From Phycisphaeraceae bacterium (GTDB lineage: Bacteria > Planctomycetota > Phycisphaerae > Phycisphaerales > UBA1924), in assembly GCA_019636615.1 (NCBI GenBank), contig JAHBXF010000001.1:1116001-1180000 (forward strand): a stretch of DNA of 64,000 bases. The letters run 5' to 3'. Of the stretch, positions 1 to 8,698 are shown piece after piece. Below the pieces are notes generated by a model. The model saw only the letters and a program-made list of their open reading frames with translations, did no database searches and had not been told where the DNA came from. Position numbers and translations under genes: made by a program. Position 1 is the first letter of the stretch, and each line of letters begins with the position of its first letter.

Positions 1-52
1 CCCGCACCCCCGCTCTCAAGGACGCACGCGGGGCTGCTGAGGAGTCTCCGCC

Positions 53-673
53 ATGACCAGGCGCGGCTTCACCATCGTCGAACTCATCGTCTGCGCCGCC
101 ATCGCCGGCATCGTCGCCTCGCTCGTCGTCACTGGCGCGGCCGGTTCGCGCCAGGCCGCGCAGCGCACGGCCTGCATGTCCAACCTCCGCCAGATCGGCC
201 TGGGCCTCATCGCCTACTACGAAGCGCACAACACCCTCCCCTTCGCCCCGGTCCTCTACAGCCTGCCCGAAGGGCGCACCGACCTCTTCGATGCGCTCGA
301 CGGCGGCACGCCCACCTTCGGTGCTGTCGCCAATGGCGATGGCACCCTCACGCCCTCAAAGATCGCGCGCTGCCCGGGCGACCGCTACCTGGCCGCGCGT
401 TCGGGCACCAGTTACATCTACGGCGCGGGGCTGGCCATGATCGCCGCAGAGATCGACCACCGCAGCCGCGCTACCGCCGCGATGCGCGTCTCCCGCGATT
501 GGTTCTCCGGGCACGGCCCGCGCCGCCCGCTGATGGCCGACGCCACGGCGGCCTTCGTTGCGCAGTTGCCCGAGCCGCGCTGGTGGCATGTGCGCCCCGG
601 CCCGGGCGACCCGCGCCACGAGGTCTACACCGATGGAAGCGTGGACTGGGCCGCGCTGAACGACGCGCCCTGA
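53..673 (+). CDS. Type II secretion-like pseudopilin (prepilin N-methylation motif)
   Basis: This 206-residue protein begins with a type III (prepilin) signal, MTRRGFTIVEL. Cleavage is expected after Gly5, which leaves Phe6 as the mature N-terminus and Glu10 as the conserved Glu+5. A hydrophobic helix follows to about residue 28. The motif SNLRQIGLGL near residue 43 is typical of the large planctomycete family of DUF1559-like pseudopilins. GAGGAG at 39-44 is a good ribosome binding site for the ATG at 53. The protein is expected in the inner membrane or in a pseudopilus after processing by a PilD-type peptidase. The C-terminal two thirds resembles the globular head of that family, but its ligand cannot be told from sequence. 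No other secretion genes are adjacent. Confidence 0.85.
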   Translation: MTRRGFTIVELIVCAAIAGIVASLVVTGAAGSRQAAQRTACMSNLRQIGLGLIAYYEAHNTLPFAPVLYSLPEGRTDLFDALDGGTPTFGAVANGDGTLTPSKIARCPGDRYLAARSGTSYIYGAGLAMIAAEIDHRSRATAAMRVSRDWFSGHGPRRPLMADATAAFVAQLPEPRWWHVRPGPGDPRHEVYTDGSVDWAALNDAP

Positions 674-1031
674 CCGCCCGCCCGCGCCGTCGCACCCATC
701 TCTCCCAGCGTCCACCAACAACGCCTTCGAGGCGAGCACACGCCGACAAATCGCGTGTTGGAATGAGTGCGCCTCGCGTCCCCACCCCACACCGCACTCC
801 TACCAAACCCCTTCCATGCGACCGGGGTGTCTATACTTCCAATCGCGCAGCAAGGCCTGCGCGTGAGGTTTCGGGGCCATTCGGGCGTATGGGGGGTGCC
901 TTCTCAACCCGTCCGCCGAACCCGAGCCGAAGAAGGGGAAGACGCAAGCAAACCCCCGACGCCGCCGTGGCGTATGTCTCCCCGCACGCGCCTTGGCGCA
1001 GCCACCTGCGCACACCCACCCAGAGCCGGAC
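674..1031. other. Intergenic region upstream of ppk
   Basis: No convincing gene lies in these 358 bases. TATACT at 832-837 could be a -10 element for ppk, which would give a leader of about 190 nt, but no good -35 box sits at the right distance, so this is only a guess. The first 50 bases after the pseudopilin stop are GC-rich and have no clear terminator. Confidence 0.3.
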
Positions 1032-3227
1032 ATGCCGTCGACACGCCGCCAGCCACTCCCACCCGCCGCCACCGGGGCCGATTCCCCCGGCGCGAGGTTC
1101 TTCAACCGCGACATCTCATGGCTTGAGTTCAACCGGCGCGTGCTGGCCCAGGCCGCCGACGGCGACGTGCCTCTGCTCGACCGCCTGCGGTTCATCTCCA
1201 TCTTCATCAGCAACCTCGACGAGTTCTTCATGAAGCGCGTCGGGCTGCTCAAGCGCTGGGTGCACGCGGGGGTTGATGCGCCAAGCCACGACGGCATGAC
1301 GCCGCGCCAGCAGTTGTCCGCCATCCGCGAACTCGTCATCGAACTCACCGCCGAGCGCGACCGCATCTGGGTTGAGCAGTTGCGCCCTGGCCTCGAAGCC
1401 GCGGGCATCCACATCCTGCGTTACGACGACCTGCCCCCCAAAGACAAGCAGTGGGCCGAAGAGTGGTACCGCGTCAACGTCTTCGCCATGCTCACGCCCC
1501 TGGGCGTAGACCCCACGCACCGCTTCCCCTTCATCTCGAACCTCTCCGAGAACCTCGCGGTCATCGCCGAGCCCCCTTCCGACTACCGCCAGCGCCTGGG
1601 CGAAGACGCCCCCGAGTGGGTGCAGGCCCGCGTGAAGTTCCCCGCCAACATCAAGCGCTACATCCAGCTCCCCTCGCGCGACGCCCGCCCCGACAAGCGC
1701 ACCGTGCGCCTCGTGCATCTGCACGACGTCATCCGCAACAACCTCGACGACCTCTTCCCCGGCATGCGCCTGCTCGAAACGGTCACCTTCCGCGTCACGC
1801 GCTCCGCCGGCATCCAGAAGGACGACCTCGACGCCCCGAACCTGCTGCAATCCGTCGAGGCCGACCTCAAGCAGCGCCGCTTCGCCCGCGCCGTGCGCCT
1901 CGAGATCCAGCGCACCGCCACCGTCGGCATCGAGCGCTGGCTGCTCGACAAACTCAACATCGACACCAAGGACATGTACGACGTGCCCGACGGCGTCGAC
2001 TACGCCGGCCTCACCGAGATCTGCGACCTCGACCGCCCCGATCTGCGCGTCCGCCCCTGGAAGCCCGTCGTCCCCGCGCGCCTCCTCTTCCCCGCCATCG
2101 GCCAGGGCCACGAGAAAAACGCCGCGCACTTCTTCGGCGCCATCCGCAAGCAGGACATCCTCGTCCACCACCCCTACGAGAGTTTCTCGGCCAGCGTCGA
2201 GCGCTTCATCGCCGCCGCCGCCTCAGACCCCGACGTGCTCACGATCAAGCAGACCCTCTACCGCACCAGCCCGGACTCGCCCTTCATCGAGCACCTGGTG
2301 AAAGCCGCCGAGGCCGGCAAGCAGGTGGCCTGCCTCGTCGAACTCCGCGCCCGCTTCGACGAAGACCGCAACGTGCGCTTCGCCCGCCAACTCGAAAAGG
2401 CCGGCGTCCACGTCGCCTACGGCGTGCAGGGCCTCAAAACCCACTGCAAAACCAGCCTTGTCGTGCGGCGCGAGCGCCACGGCCTGCGCTGCTACGCCCA
2501 CCTGGGCACCGGCAACTACCACCCCAAAACCGCGCAGCTCTACACCGACGTGGGCCTCTTCACCTGCGACCCCGACATCACCACAGACCTCGTCAACCTC
2601 TTCAACTTCCTCACCGGCCTGGCCGCCACGCAGTCCTACAGCACCCTCCTCGTCGCGCCCTACACCATGCGCCAGCGCCTCTACCAACTCATCGACGCCG
2701 AGATCGAGAACGCGCGCAAGGGCCTCCCCGCGCGCATCACCGCCAAGATGAACTCCCTCGAAGACCGCGAGACCACCGAACGCCTCTACGCCGCCGCCGC
2801 CGCAGGCGTCGCCATCACGCTCATCGTCCGCGGGTTCTGCTGCCTCCGCCCCGGCGTGCGCGGCCTCTCCGAGAACATCCGCGTCATCTCCGTCGTCGGC
2901 CGCTTCCTCGAACACTCGCGCATCTTCCACTTCGCCGCCGGCGAGCAAGACCCCATCGACGGCGAGTGGTATATCTCCAGCGCCGACTGGATGTACCGCA
3001 ACCTCTCCAACCGCGTCGAAGTCGCCGTGCCCGTGCGCGACCGCGACGCACGCACCCGCCTGCACGAAATCATCAGCACACACCTGGCCGACCACCGCCA
3101 GTCGTGGGACCTCACCCCAGAAGGGGTCTACGCGAGGCGCACCCCGCCGTCAGACGCCGCGCCGGGCTCGCCGGCCCTCGTCGGCACCTTCGAGGCTCTC
3201 ATGCAGTCCGCCCTCGCCGGGGCGTAA
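1032..3227 (+). CDS. ppk: Polyphosphate kinase 1
   Basis: PPK1 reversibly transfers the gamma-phosphate of ATP to inorganic polyphosphate in the cytoplasm or at the membrane. The 731-residue product is of normal family length. The N-terminal domain opens with FFNRDISWLEFNRRVL, the middle carries the RFPFISNLSENLAV block, and two phospholipase-D-like C-terminal domains follow. Their histidines are visible in GLKTHCKT (His471, in the position of the phosphorylated His of the family) and GRFLEHSRIF (His628). LGTGNYHPKTAQLYTD is also diagnostic. The ATG at 1032 is preferred. An in-frame TTG at 993 would add 13 low-complexity residues. The gene stands alone; no ppx or phosphate-transport genes are adjacent. 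Confidence 0.97.
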   Translation: MPSTRRQPLPPAATGADSPGARFFNRDISWLEFNRRVLAQAADGDVPLLDRLRFISIFISNLDEFFMKRVGLLKRWVHAGVDAPSHDGMTPRQQLSAIRELVIELTAERDRIWVEQLRPGLEAAGIHILRYDDLPPKDKQWAEEWYRVNVFAMLTPLGVDPTHRFPFISNLSENLAVIAEPPSDYRQRLGEDAPEWVQARVKFPANIKRYIQLPSRDARPDKRTVRLVHLHDVIRNNLDDLFPGMRLLETVTFRVTRSAGIQKDDLDAPNLLQSVEADLKQRRFARAVRLEIQRTATVGIERWLLDKLNIDTKDMYDVPDGVDYAGLTEICDLDRPDLRVRPWKPVVPARLLFPAIGQGHEKNAAHFFGAIRKQDILVHHPYESFSASVERFIAAAASDPDVLTIKQTLYRTSPDSPFIEHLVKAAEAGKQVACLVELRARFDEDRNVRFARQLEKAGVHVAYGVQGLKTHCKTSLVVRRERHGLRCYAHLGTGNYHPKTAQLYTDVGLFTCDPDITTDLVNLFNFLTGLAATQSYSTLLVAPYTMRQRLYQLIDAEIENARKGLPARITAKMNSLEDRETTERLYAAAAAGVAITLIVRGFCCLRPGVRGLSENIRVISVVGRFLEHSRIFHFAAGEQDPIDGEWYISSADWMYRNLSNRVEVAVPVRDRDARTRLHEIISTHLADHRQSWDLTPEGVYARRTPPSDAAPGSPALVGTFEALMQSALAGA

Positions 3228-3328
3228 AGCCGCCGCGCGGCACACCCCAAAACGTCGCGACCGGCGAGAGCGCCACCCCGCGCTCACGCCGGCCGCAAGA
3301 AAACCGTGCGACGCTTCACCGCCGAAGG

Positions 3329-4018
3329 TCAGCGGCGGCGACGGCCGCACACCACGCCCAGACCAAGCCCCGCCAGCGCCAGCGCGCCCGGCGCGGGAAC
3401 AACCACTGTGTTCACTTCAACGTTGTCAATTCCCCAACTCTCGTCGCTCAACTCCTGCAGGCCCGACCCCGCGAACGAGATCACAAGCCCGTCCGTCGGC
3501 GCGGTGAACGTGAACGACAGCCGCCACGTCGCGTCCAGCGGGAAGTTGTTGGGCCCGTAGGTATACCCCAGCGTGTCGTTGGCGATCGCCCCCGTGCGGC
3601 TGGGCGCAGAGCCCATGCCCACCGGGCTCGGGTACGACATGCGGTGCGCGCTGGTGGGGTCGCCCACCGAGAACGTCGAGGCCAGCAGCACCGGCCCGCC
3701 GCCCACCGCCACCGTGAAGATGTCCGGCCCGGGGCCGTGCGTGCCGTTGCCGTCCCACGTGCGGATCGCCAGAAAATCAAAGGCCAGGTTCACCGTGTCG
3801 CCGGTGTTCACGCCGGGCAGCGTCAGCGTGACAACCTCGTTGCCGAACTGCCCAAGAAAACGCTGACCGCCCAGCGGCGCAGTCTCCACCATCTGGTGAG
3901 ACCATTCCGGCCCCGCGACCCCGCTCTGAAAATCATGGCTGTAAGAAATGTCGGCAAAGGCAGACCCGGCCGCCAGCGCTCCCGCGCCCGCAGCCGCCAC
4001 ACACATGGCGAGTTTCAT
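3329..4018 (-). CDS. PEP-CTERM-type exported protein
   Basis: This 229-residue protein has a Sec signal peptide (MKLAMCVAAAGAGALAAGSAFA). At the C-terminus it has a sorting signal: VPAPGALALAGLGL, a hydrophobic stretch, then CGRRRR. That is a variant PEP-CTERM signal with PAPG in place of PEP, normally cleaved by an exosortase so that the protein is anchored at or exported to the cell surface. The body is rich in beta strands and Gly/Asp, without a catalytic motif I recognise. The ATG at 4018 is chosen over an upstream in-frame start at 4096 because it begins the signal peptide and has GGAG about 10 nt upstream. The stop lies about 100 bases from the convergent ppk gene. No exosortase gene is in the window. 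Confidence 0.85.
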   Translation of the reverse strand: MKLAMCVAAAGAGALAAGSAFADISYSHDFQSGVAGPEWSHQMVETAPLGGQRFLGQFGNEVVTLTLPGVNTGDTVNLAFDFLAIRTWDGNGTHGPGPDIFTVAVGGGPVLLASTFSVGDPTSAHRMSYPSPVGMGSAPSRTGAIANDTLGYTYGPNNFPLDATWRLSFTFTAPTDGLVISFAGSGLQELSDESWGIDNVEVNTVVVPAPGALALAGLGLGVVCGRRRR

Positions 4019-4248
4019 TTCTTTATTTCTCCTTACTCCACGGGGCCCTGCCACAAGACAGTGCCCGCCTCCATGAACAAGGTGCGCGACAATCAAGCGC
4101 GCGGCTACGAAAAACAGCGAAATTCACGCATGTCGCCCAGGATCGCCGCCATGTAAACGCTTCAGCGCGATGTTCTCGGGCCTGGGTGCGCGCATTCCCG
4201 GGCTTCACGCCCCGCGCCGCCGCCGTTCATCGCTCATTCACCCGCGAC

Positions 4249-4809
4249 TCACCCTTCCACGATCGGGTTCTGCAGGCTCACCAGCGCCGGGTGATTCTCG
4301 GCCTTCTTGCGCCGCAGTTGTTCCACCACCAGCGGCGGCACCATCGCGCTCAGCGATGAAAGGTCTGCGCCCATCGCCGCGATCTGCCGGATCAGGCTCG
4401 AACTGGTATACGCGAAACTCTGCCCCGCCACGATGAAGGCCGTCTCAAGCCCCGCCACCTCGCGGTTCGTCACCGCCTGCTGCACCTCGTACTGAAGGTC
4501 CGACAGGTTGCGGATGCCCCGCAGCAGCACCGTCGCGCCCACCGAGCGCGCAAAGTCCACCGTCAGCCCGCCGAAGGCCCGCACCGTTACCGGCGCATCG
4601 CCCGGCATCCGCTTCACCACGTCATCCACCAGCGCCCTGGCCATCTCCACCCGTTCATCGAGCGTAAAGAGCGGGTCTTTGCCCGGGTTGCGCCCCACCG
4701 CCACGATCAACTCGTCAAACAGCCGCCGCCCACGCTCGATCACGTCCAGGTGGCCAAACGTCATCGGGTCGAACGAGCCGGGATAGAGCGCGATGTGGCA
4801 GGCGGGCAT
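4249..4809 (-). CDS. coaD: Phosphopantetheine adenylyltransferase
   Basis: CoaD adenylates 4'-phosphopantetheine to dephospho-CoA, the penultimate step of CoA synthesis. The sequence shows YPGSFDPMTFGHLDVIERG, with the nucleotidyltransferase TxGH motif (TFGH), and the second family motif as YTSSSLIRQIA. It also has the conserved LLRGIRNLSDLQYE block. The product is 186 residues, somewhat longer than the usual 160 because of a C-terminal tail after EQLRRKK. The start at 4809 (MPACHIALYPGSF) fits the family N-terminus; an in-frame start at 4833 would add eight residues. The gene is divergent from the secreted hydrolase at 4869. Confidence 0.96.
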   Translation of the reverse strand: MPACHIALYPGSFDPMTFGHLDVIERGRRLFDELIVAVGRNPGKDPLFTLDERVEMARALVDDVVKRMPGDAPVTVRAFGGLTVDFARSVGATVLLRGIRNLSDLQYEVQQAVTNREVAGLETAFIVAGQSFAYTSSSLIRQIAAMGADLSSLSAMVPPLVVEQLRRKKAENHPALVSLQNPIVEG

Positions 4810-4868
4810 GGGGCCAGTGTAACCCCCTTCCATTCACCAACGCCCCGGCAGCGCGGTACGCTCACCCC

Positions 4869-7364
4869 ATGCTCAACCCGACCGGCCGCCCCTCCGCCCC
4901 GCGATGCGCCCCTCTCCTGGCCGCATGCCTCTTCCTCACGCTCCCCGCCGCGGCACAGAACCAGACCACCATCCGCGAAGGCCTCGCCGCGCCGGGCGTC
5001 ATCCGTTCCGGCAGATCGCTCGTCCGCACCGACCCCGTCGAGGCCGCCCTCGTCCGACACGGCCACATCACCCCGATGCCCGGCGAGCCCGTCTCGCCCG
5101 CCGATGATGCCCCCCGCTGGCAACCCGTTGAGGCCGGCCAGGACGGCTGGTTCACCGGCGTGCAGCGCGGCTATGTCGCCGCCACCATCACGCGAGAGGC
5201 CGCGGGCGTCGCCCTGCTGCGCGCGCCCGGCAGCGGCGTGGTCTATGTCAACGGCGTCCCGCGCGCCGGCGATCCCTACGCCTCCGGCCTCTTCCCCCTC
5301 CCCGTCTCGCTCCGCGCCGGTGAGAACACCATCATCCTCTCCGTCGGGCAGCGCGCCCGCCTCATGATCGAAGAACCCCGCGCCCGCGCCATGGTCCTGC
5401 GCGAAGATTCGCTCGTGCCCAACATCATCCGGGGTCAAAGCGGCCCGTGGCTGGGCGCGGTCGTCGTCGTCAACGCCTCCGATCTCCCCGCCCGCGCCCT
5501 CATCCTTCAATCACGCGCTTCCGACGATGCCCCATGGCTCGAAACCCCGGTCCCGCCGCTGGGCCCCTGCGCGACACGCAAGTCCGCCTTCACATTCAAC
5601 GCCCCCGACAACGCAACACGCCTCACCGTGCGCCTGCTCGACCGCGGGGAAAAGGGTGGTGTGGGTGGCGAAGTGCTGGATGAAATCACGCTCGAACTCC
5701 AGACCCGCGCCTCGGGCGAAACCCACACGCGCACCTTCCGCAGCGCGATCGACGGCAGCGTGCAGTATTACGCCGTGGTGCCGCGCGCCGGCGTGCCGGC
5801 AGATCAGCGCGCGGGCGGCGCGATGATCCTCTCCCTTCACGGCGCGAGCGTCGAGGCCACATCCCAGGCCGGCGCATACGCCGCGAAATCGTGGGCCACC
5901 ATCGTCTGCCCCACCAACCGCCGCCCCTTCGGCTTTGACTGGGAAGACTGGGGCCGCCTCGACGGGCTCGAAGTGCTGGCGCACGCTACCGCCGCGGACT
6001 CCCCAGACCCGTCGCGCCTCCACGTCACCGGCCACTCGATGGGCGGCCACGGCGCGTGGCAGTTCGGCGCGCTCTTCCCCGGCCTTTTCGCCGCCACCGC
6101 GCCCAGCGCCGGCTGGTGCTCTTTCTGGACCTACACCGCCGGCCCGCGACCGCCCGTGGGCCACCCTGTCGAACAACTGCTGCGCGACGCCTGCGCCACC
6201 AGCAACACCGAAGACCTCATCGATAACTTCGCCGGCCGCCCCGTCGCCATCCTCCACGGCGACGCCGACGCCACCGTGCCCGTGCGCGAAGCCCGCGAGA
6301 TGCGCGAGCGCCTGCGCACCGTCGGTGTCGAGCCCATCTACCACGAGCAGCCCGGCGCGGGCCACTGGTGGGAAGACAGCGACGAACCCGGCGCCGAGTG
6401 CCTCGACTGGCCCGGCTTCGCCGACCTCTTCGCCCACGCACGCCTGCCGCACACTTCCGAGGTCCGCCGCGTGCGCTTCGTCACCTTCAACCCATCCATC
6501 AGCCACACGCGCCACTGGCTCACCATCCACCGCCAGCGGCACTCCCTCCAGCGCTCATCCGCCGACATCCTCGCCGACCCGCACCGCCGCCGCTTCACCG
6601 GCACCACCCACAATATCGACGCCCTCACGCTCAGCGCCGCGCCCCTCCTCGGCGACGGCGCGGCACGCATCCGCATCGACGCCAGCGACTTCGACGCCGC
6701 GCCCGTCGCAGGCGTCATCCACCTCGCGCGCACCCCCGACGGCTGGCAGCAGGTCGATTCTCATCCCCCCGCCGCCAAGCACCCGGGCCGCGCGGGCCCG
6801 TTCAAAGAAGGCATCCGCCGCGCCGTCGTCATGGTCTATGCCACCGGCGGCACCGACGAAGAAAACGCCTGGGCCGCCGCCAAGGCACGCTACGACCACG
6901 AAACCTGGCACGTGCGCGGCAACGGCGTGTGCGATATCGTCAGCGACGCCGACTTCCTCGCCGGCGATTTCTCCGGGCGCGATGTGCTCCTCTACGGCCA
7001 CGCCGAGATGAACCGCGCGTGGCACACCCTTCTGCCGTCCGCCCCCTTCACCGCCGCGCGCGGCCAACTGACCGTCGCCGACGGCGCCCGCCTCGCCGGC
7101 GACAACTTGGCCCTTCTGGCCCTCTTCCCGCGCCCGGGCTGCGACACATCGTCCGTGGTGGTCATCGCCGGCACAGGGCCAGAGGGCATGCGCCTCAACG
7201 ACCGCGCCCCCATCTTCCTCTCCGGCGTGGGCATCCCAGACCTCGTCGTGATTCGCGCCAGCATGCTCCGCGAAGGCGCACAGGGCATCATCGGCGCGGG
7301 CTTCTTTGGCCCGGATTGGTCCGTAGAAGATGGCCGCTTCGAATGGCGGCCCTCCGCGGATTGA
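4869..7364 (+). CDS. Secreted alpha/beta-hydrolase (prolyl oligopeptidase/esterase-like), multidomain
   Basis: This 831-residue protein has an N-terminal signal peptide ending near ...LPAAAQ, so it is exported. After a beta-rich N-terminal region it contains an alpha/beta-hydrolase domain. The nucleophile elbow is GHSMGGHGAW (Ser390), the acidic residue is probably in ILHGDADATVPV, and the histidine is in GAGHWWED. This arrangement is typical of S9-type or Esterase-D/PHB-depolymerase-like hydrolases. The C-terminal 300 residues look like additional beta domains. The substrate is unknown; an ester of a polysaccharide or a peptide is plausible. Its TGA stop abuts the stop of the convergent gene, so the two stops form the palindrome TGATCA at 7362-7367. 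Confidence 0.8.
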   Translation: MLNPTGRPSAPRCAPLLAACLFLTLPAAAQNQTTIREGLAAPGVIRSGRSLVRTDPVEAALVRHGHITPMPGEPVSPADDAPRWQPVEAGQDGWFTGVQRGYVAATITREAAGVALLRAPGSGVVYVNGVPRAGDPYASGLFPLPVSLRAGENTIILSVGQRARLMIEEPRARAMVLREDSLVPNIIRGQSGPWLGAVVVVNASDLPARALILQSRASDDAPWLETPVPPLGPCATRKSAFTFNAPDNATRLTVRLLDRGEKGGVGGEVLDEITLELQTRASGETHTRTFRSAIDGSVQYYAVVPRAGVPADQRAGGAMILSLHGASVEATSQAGAYAAKSWATIVCPTNRRPFGFDWEDWGRLDGLEVLAHATAADSPDPSRLHVTGHSMGGHGAWQFGALFPGLFAATAPSAGWCSFWTYTAGPRPPVGHPVEQLLRDACATSNTEDLIDNFAGRPVAILHGDADATVPVREAREMRERLRTVGVEPIYHEQPGAGHWWEDSDEPGAECLDWPGFADLFAHARLPHTSEVRRVRFVTFNPSISHTRHWLTIHRQRHSLQRSSADILADPHRRRFTGTTHNIDALTLSAAPLLGDGAARIRIDASDFDAAPVAGVIHLARTPDGWQQVDSHPPAAKHPGRAGPFKEGIRRAVVMVYATGGTDEENAWAAAKARYDHETWHVRGNGVCDIVSDADFLAGDFSGRDVLLYGHAEMNRAWHTLLPSAPFTAARGQLTVADGARLAGDNLALLALFPRPGCDTSSVVVIAGTGPEGMRLNDRAPIFLSGVGIPDLVVIRASMLREGAQGIIGAGFFGPDWSVEDGRFEWRPSAD

Positions 7365-8036
7365 TCACCCGGCGCGCCCCGCCGCGCCGATCATTACGGC
7401 GCGCGCCGCGAACGGCGCCGTTCGCCGCGCCCTCTCCAGCATGTACGACGCCACATCCGCGCGCCGTACCACAGACATCAGCCCGTACCTGTTGGTCGGC
7501 ACCGCCGCGCGTGTTGGCCCGCCCGGCAAAAGTGTCACCGGCCGCACCGCAAGCCAGTCGAGACTGCTGGTCTGCAACTCGCGCTCCATCTGGGCCAGGT
7601 CCCGGTACGCAACACCAATGTTCCCGCGCCGCACCAGCCACCGTACCGGCGCAGTCAGCAACGCGTCGCTCTCGCCAACACCACCGGCGCTGATCACCAC
7701 AAGCCGCGATACACCCGCCGCCGGCAAAGAAGCCGCGAGCAGCGCTCCGGTGCGCGCCATCATGTCTGCGGGCGACCGCAGCGCAGCCCATGGGCTCGGC
7801 CCCGCGCGGCGAAGGCCCAGCGCGCACAGCACCGCATCGTGCCCCGCCGCGACGCGCTCGATTACGCCCGGTTCAAGCACCTCGCCACGCACATACTCCA
7901 CCCCCCGACACCTCTCAACCGCCGCGGACGGCCGCACCAACGCGGTGATGTGATCCCCAGCCTGCGATGCGAGCCGAACAAGCCATCGGCCGCACCCGCC
8001 CGAAGCGCCCAGAATCAACAGTTTCATGCTTTGCAT
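7365..8036 (-). CDS. NAD(P)-binding oxidoreductase (NmrA/atypical SDR-like)
   Basis: The product of about 223 residues begins with a Rossmann glycine motif, LLILGASGGCGRWLV, followed by TALVRPSAA at the second strand and a VVISAGGVG segment. This pattern matches NAD(P)H-binding atypical short-chain dehydrogenases (NmrA/YwnB-like). These often act as sensors or isomerases and usually lack the YxxxK catalytic pair; I see no clear YxxxK here. Two close starts are possible: ATG at 8036, with GGGA about 7 nt upstream, or ATG at 8027. It is convergent with, and directly adjacent to, the secreted hydrolase. The substrate cannot be told. Confidence 0.75.
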   Translation of the reverse strand: MQSMKLLILGASGGCGRWLVRLASQAGDHITALVRPSAAVERCRGVEYVRGEVLEPGVIERVAAGHDAVLCALGLRRAGPSPWAALRSPADMMARTGALLAASLPAAGVSRLVVISAGGVGESDALLTAPVRWLVRRGNIGVAYRDLAQMERELQTSSLDWLAVRPVTLLPGGPTRAAVPTNRYGLMSVVRRADVASYMLERARRTAPFAARAVMIGAAGRAG

Positions 8037-8104
8037 TGTTGTCCCGCCTTGGCACCGGCCCCATTGTGAATACGCCCCCGCCACCCCCCGCCGTACACTT
8101 TTCC

Positions 8105-8671
8105 ATGATGCGCTGCACCACATTCCCCGCCGCGGCTGTCGCCCTCGCGGCAATCTCCCTCTTGCCCCTCCACGGCTGCGCGCCGCGCGGCAATGGGCCG
8201 CAGGTCCCCGCGCCCCCCGGCTCGGTCGCCGCCTTCGCCCCCGTCTCGCTGCGCATCCACCCGCTCACGCACGTCGATGCCGCCGCGGGCATCAAAGACG
8301 CCACCGCCGCCGACAAAACCCGCATCGTCCTGCACTTCGAACTCAAAGACCGCTTCGGCGACAACGTCAAAGCCCTGGGCACCCTCCGCGTCGAACTGCT
8401 CAAGCCGGGCTCGGGCGCCACGCCCGGCATCGAATCGCGCGAACTCACGTGGGATGTCGCCGAGTTCGCCGACCCCGACGAAAACTTCAAACGCTTCGAC
8501 ACCCCCACCCGCACCTACCGCGTGCTGCTCAACGCGCCGCGATGGGTCGGCGACTCCCTCGCCGACCGCAACCACCGCGACGCGCCGGGTTGGGTCAAAC
8601 TCCGCGCACGTTTCGAGCCCATCGGCCAGCAGGGCCTCATGTTCATCGACGAATACGTCCTCCAGCCCTGA
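8105..8671 (+). CDS. Putative lipoprotein, unknown function
   Basis: The 188-residue product starts MMRCTTFPAAAVALAAISL and reaches a cysteine in PLHGC at about residue 24. This is an imperfect lipobox (His at -2), so export as a lipoprotein is likely but not certain. The mature part is a single predicted beta-sandwich-like domain containing LHFELKDRFGDNVKALGTL, without catalytic motifs. It is divergent from the NAD(P)-binding gene (68 bp between starts) and is followed after 27 bp by the GH13 gene on the same strand, so the two may be co-transcribed. I do not recognise the family. Confidence 0.65.
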   Translation: MMRCTTFPAAAVALAAISLLPLHGCAPRGNGPQVPAPPGSVAAFAPVSLRIHPLTHVDAAAGIKDATAADKTRIVLHFELKDRFGDNVKALGTLRVELLKPGSGATPGIESRELTWDVAEFADPDENFKRFDTPTRTYRVLLNAPRWVGDSLADRNHRDAPGWVKLRARFEPIGQQGLMFIDEYVLQP

Positions 8672-8698
8672 CCGCGCCCCCGCCCGTATCATCGTGCG

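Noticed and set aside
1451..4156. A 901-codon plus-strand frame over ppk and the PEP-CTERM gene
   Set aside because: It is a frame-shifted reading of ppk, dominated by Arg/Pro/His, and runs antisense over a second gene.
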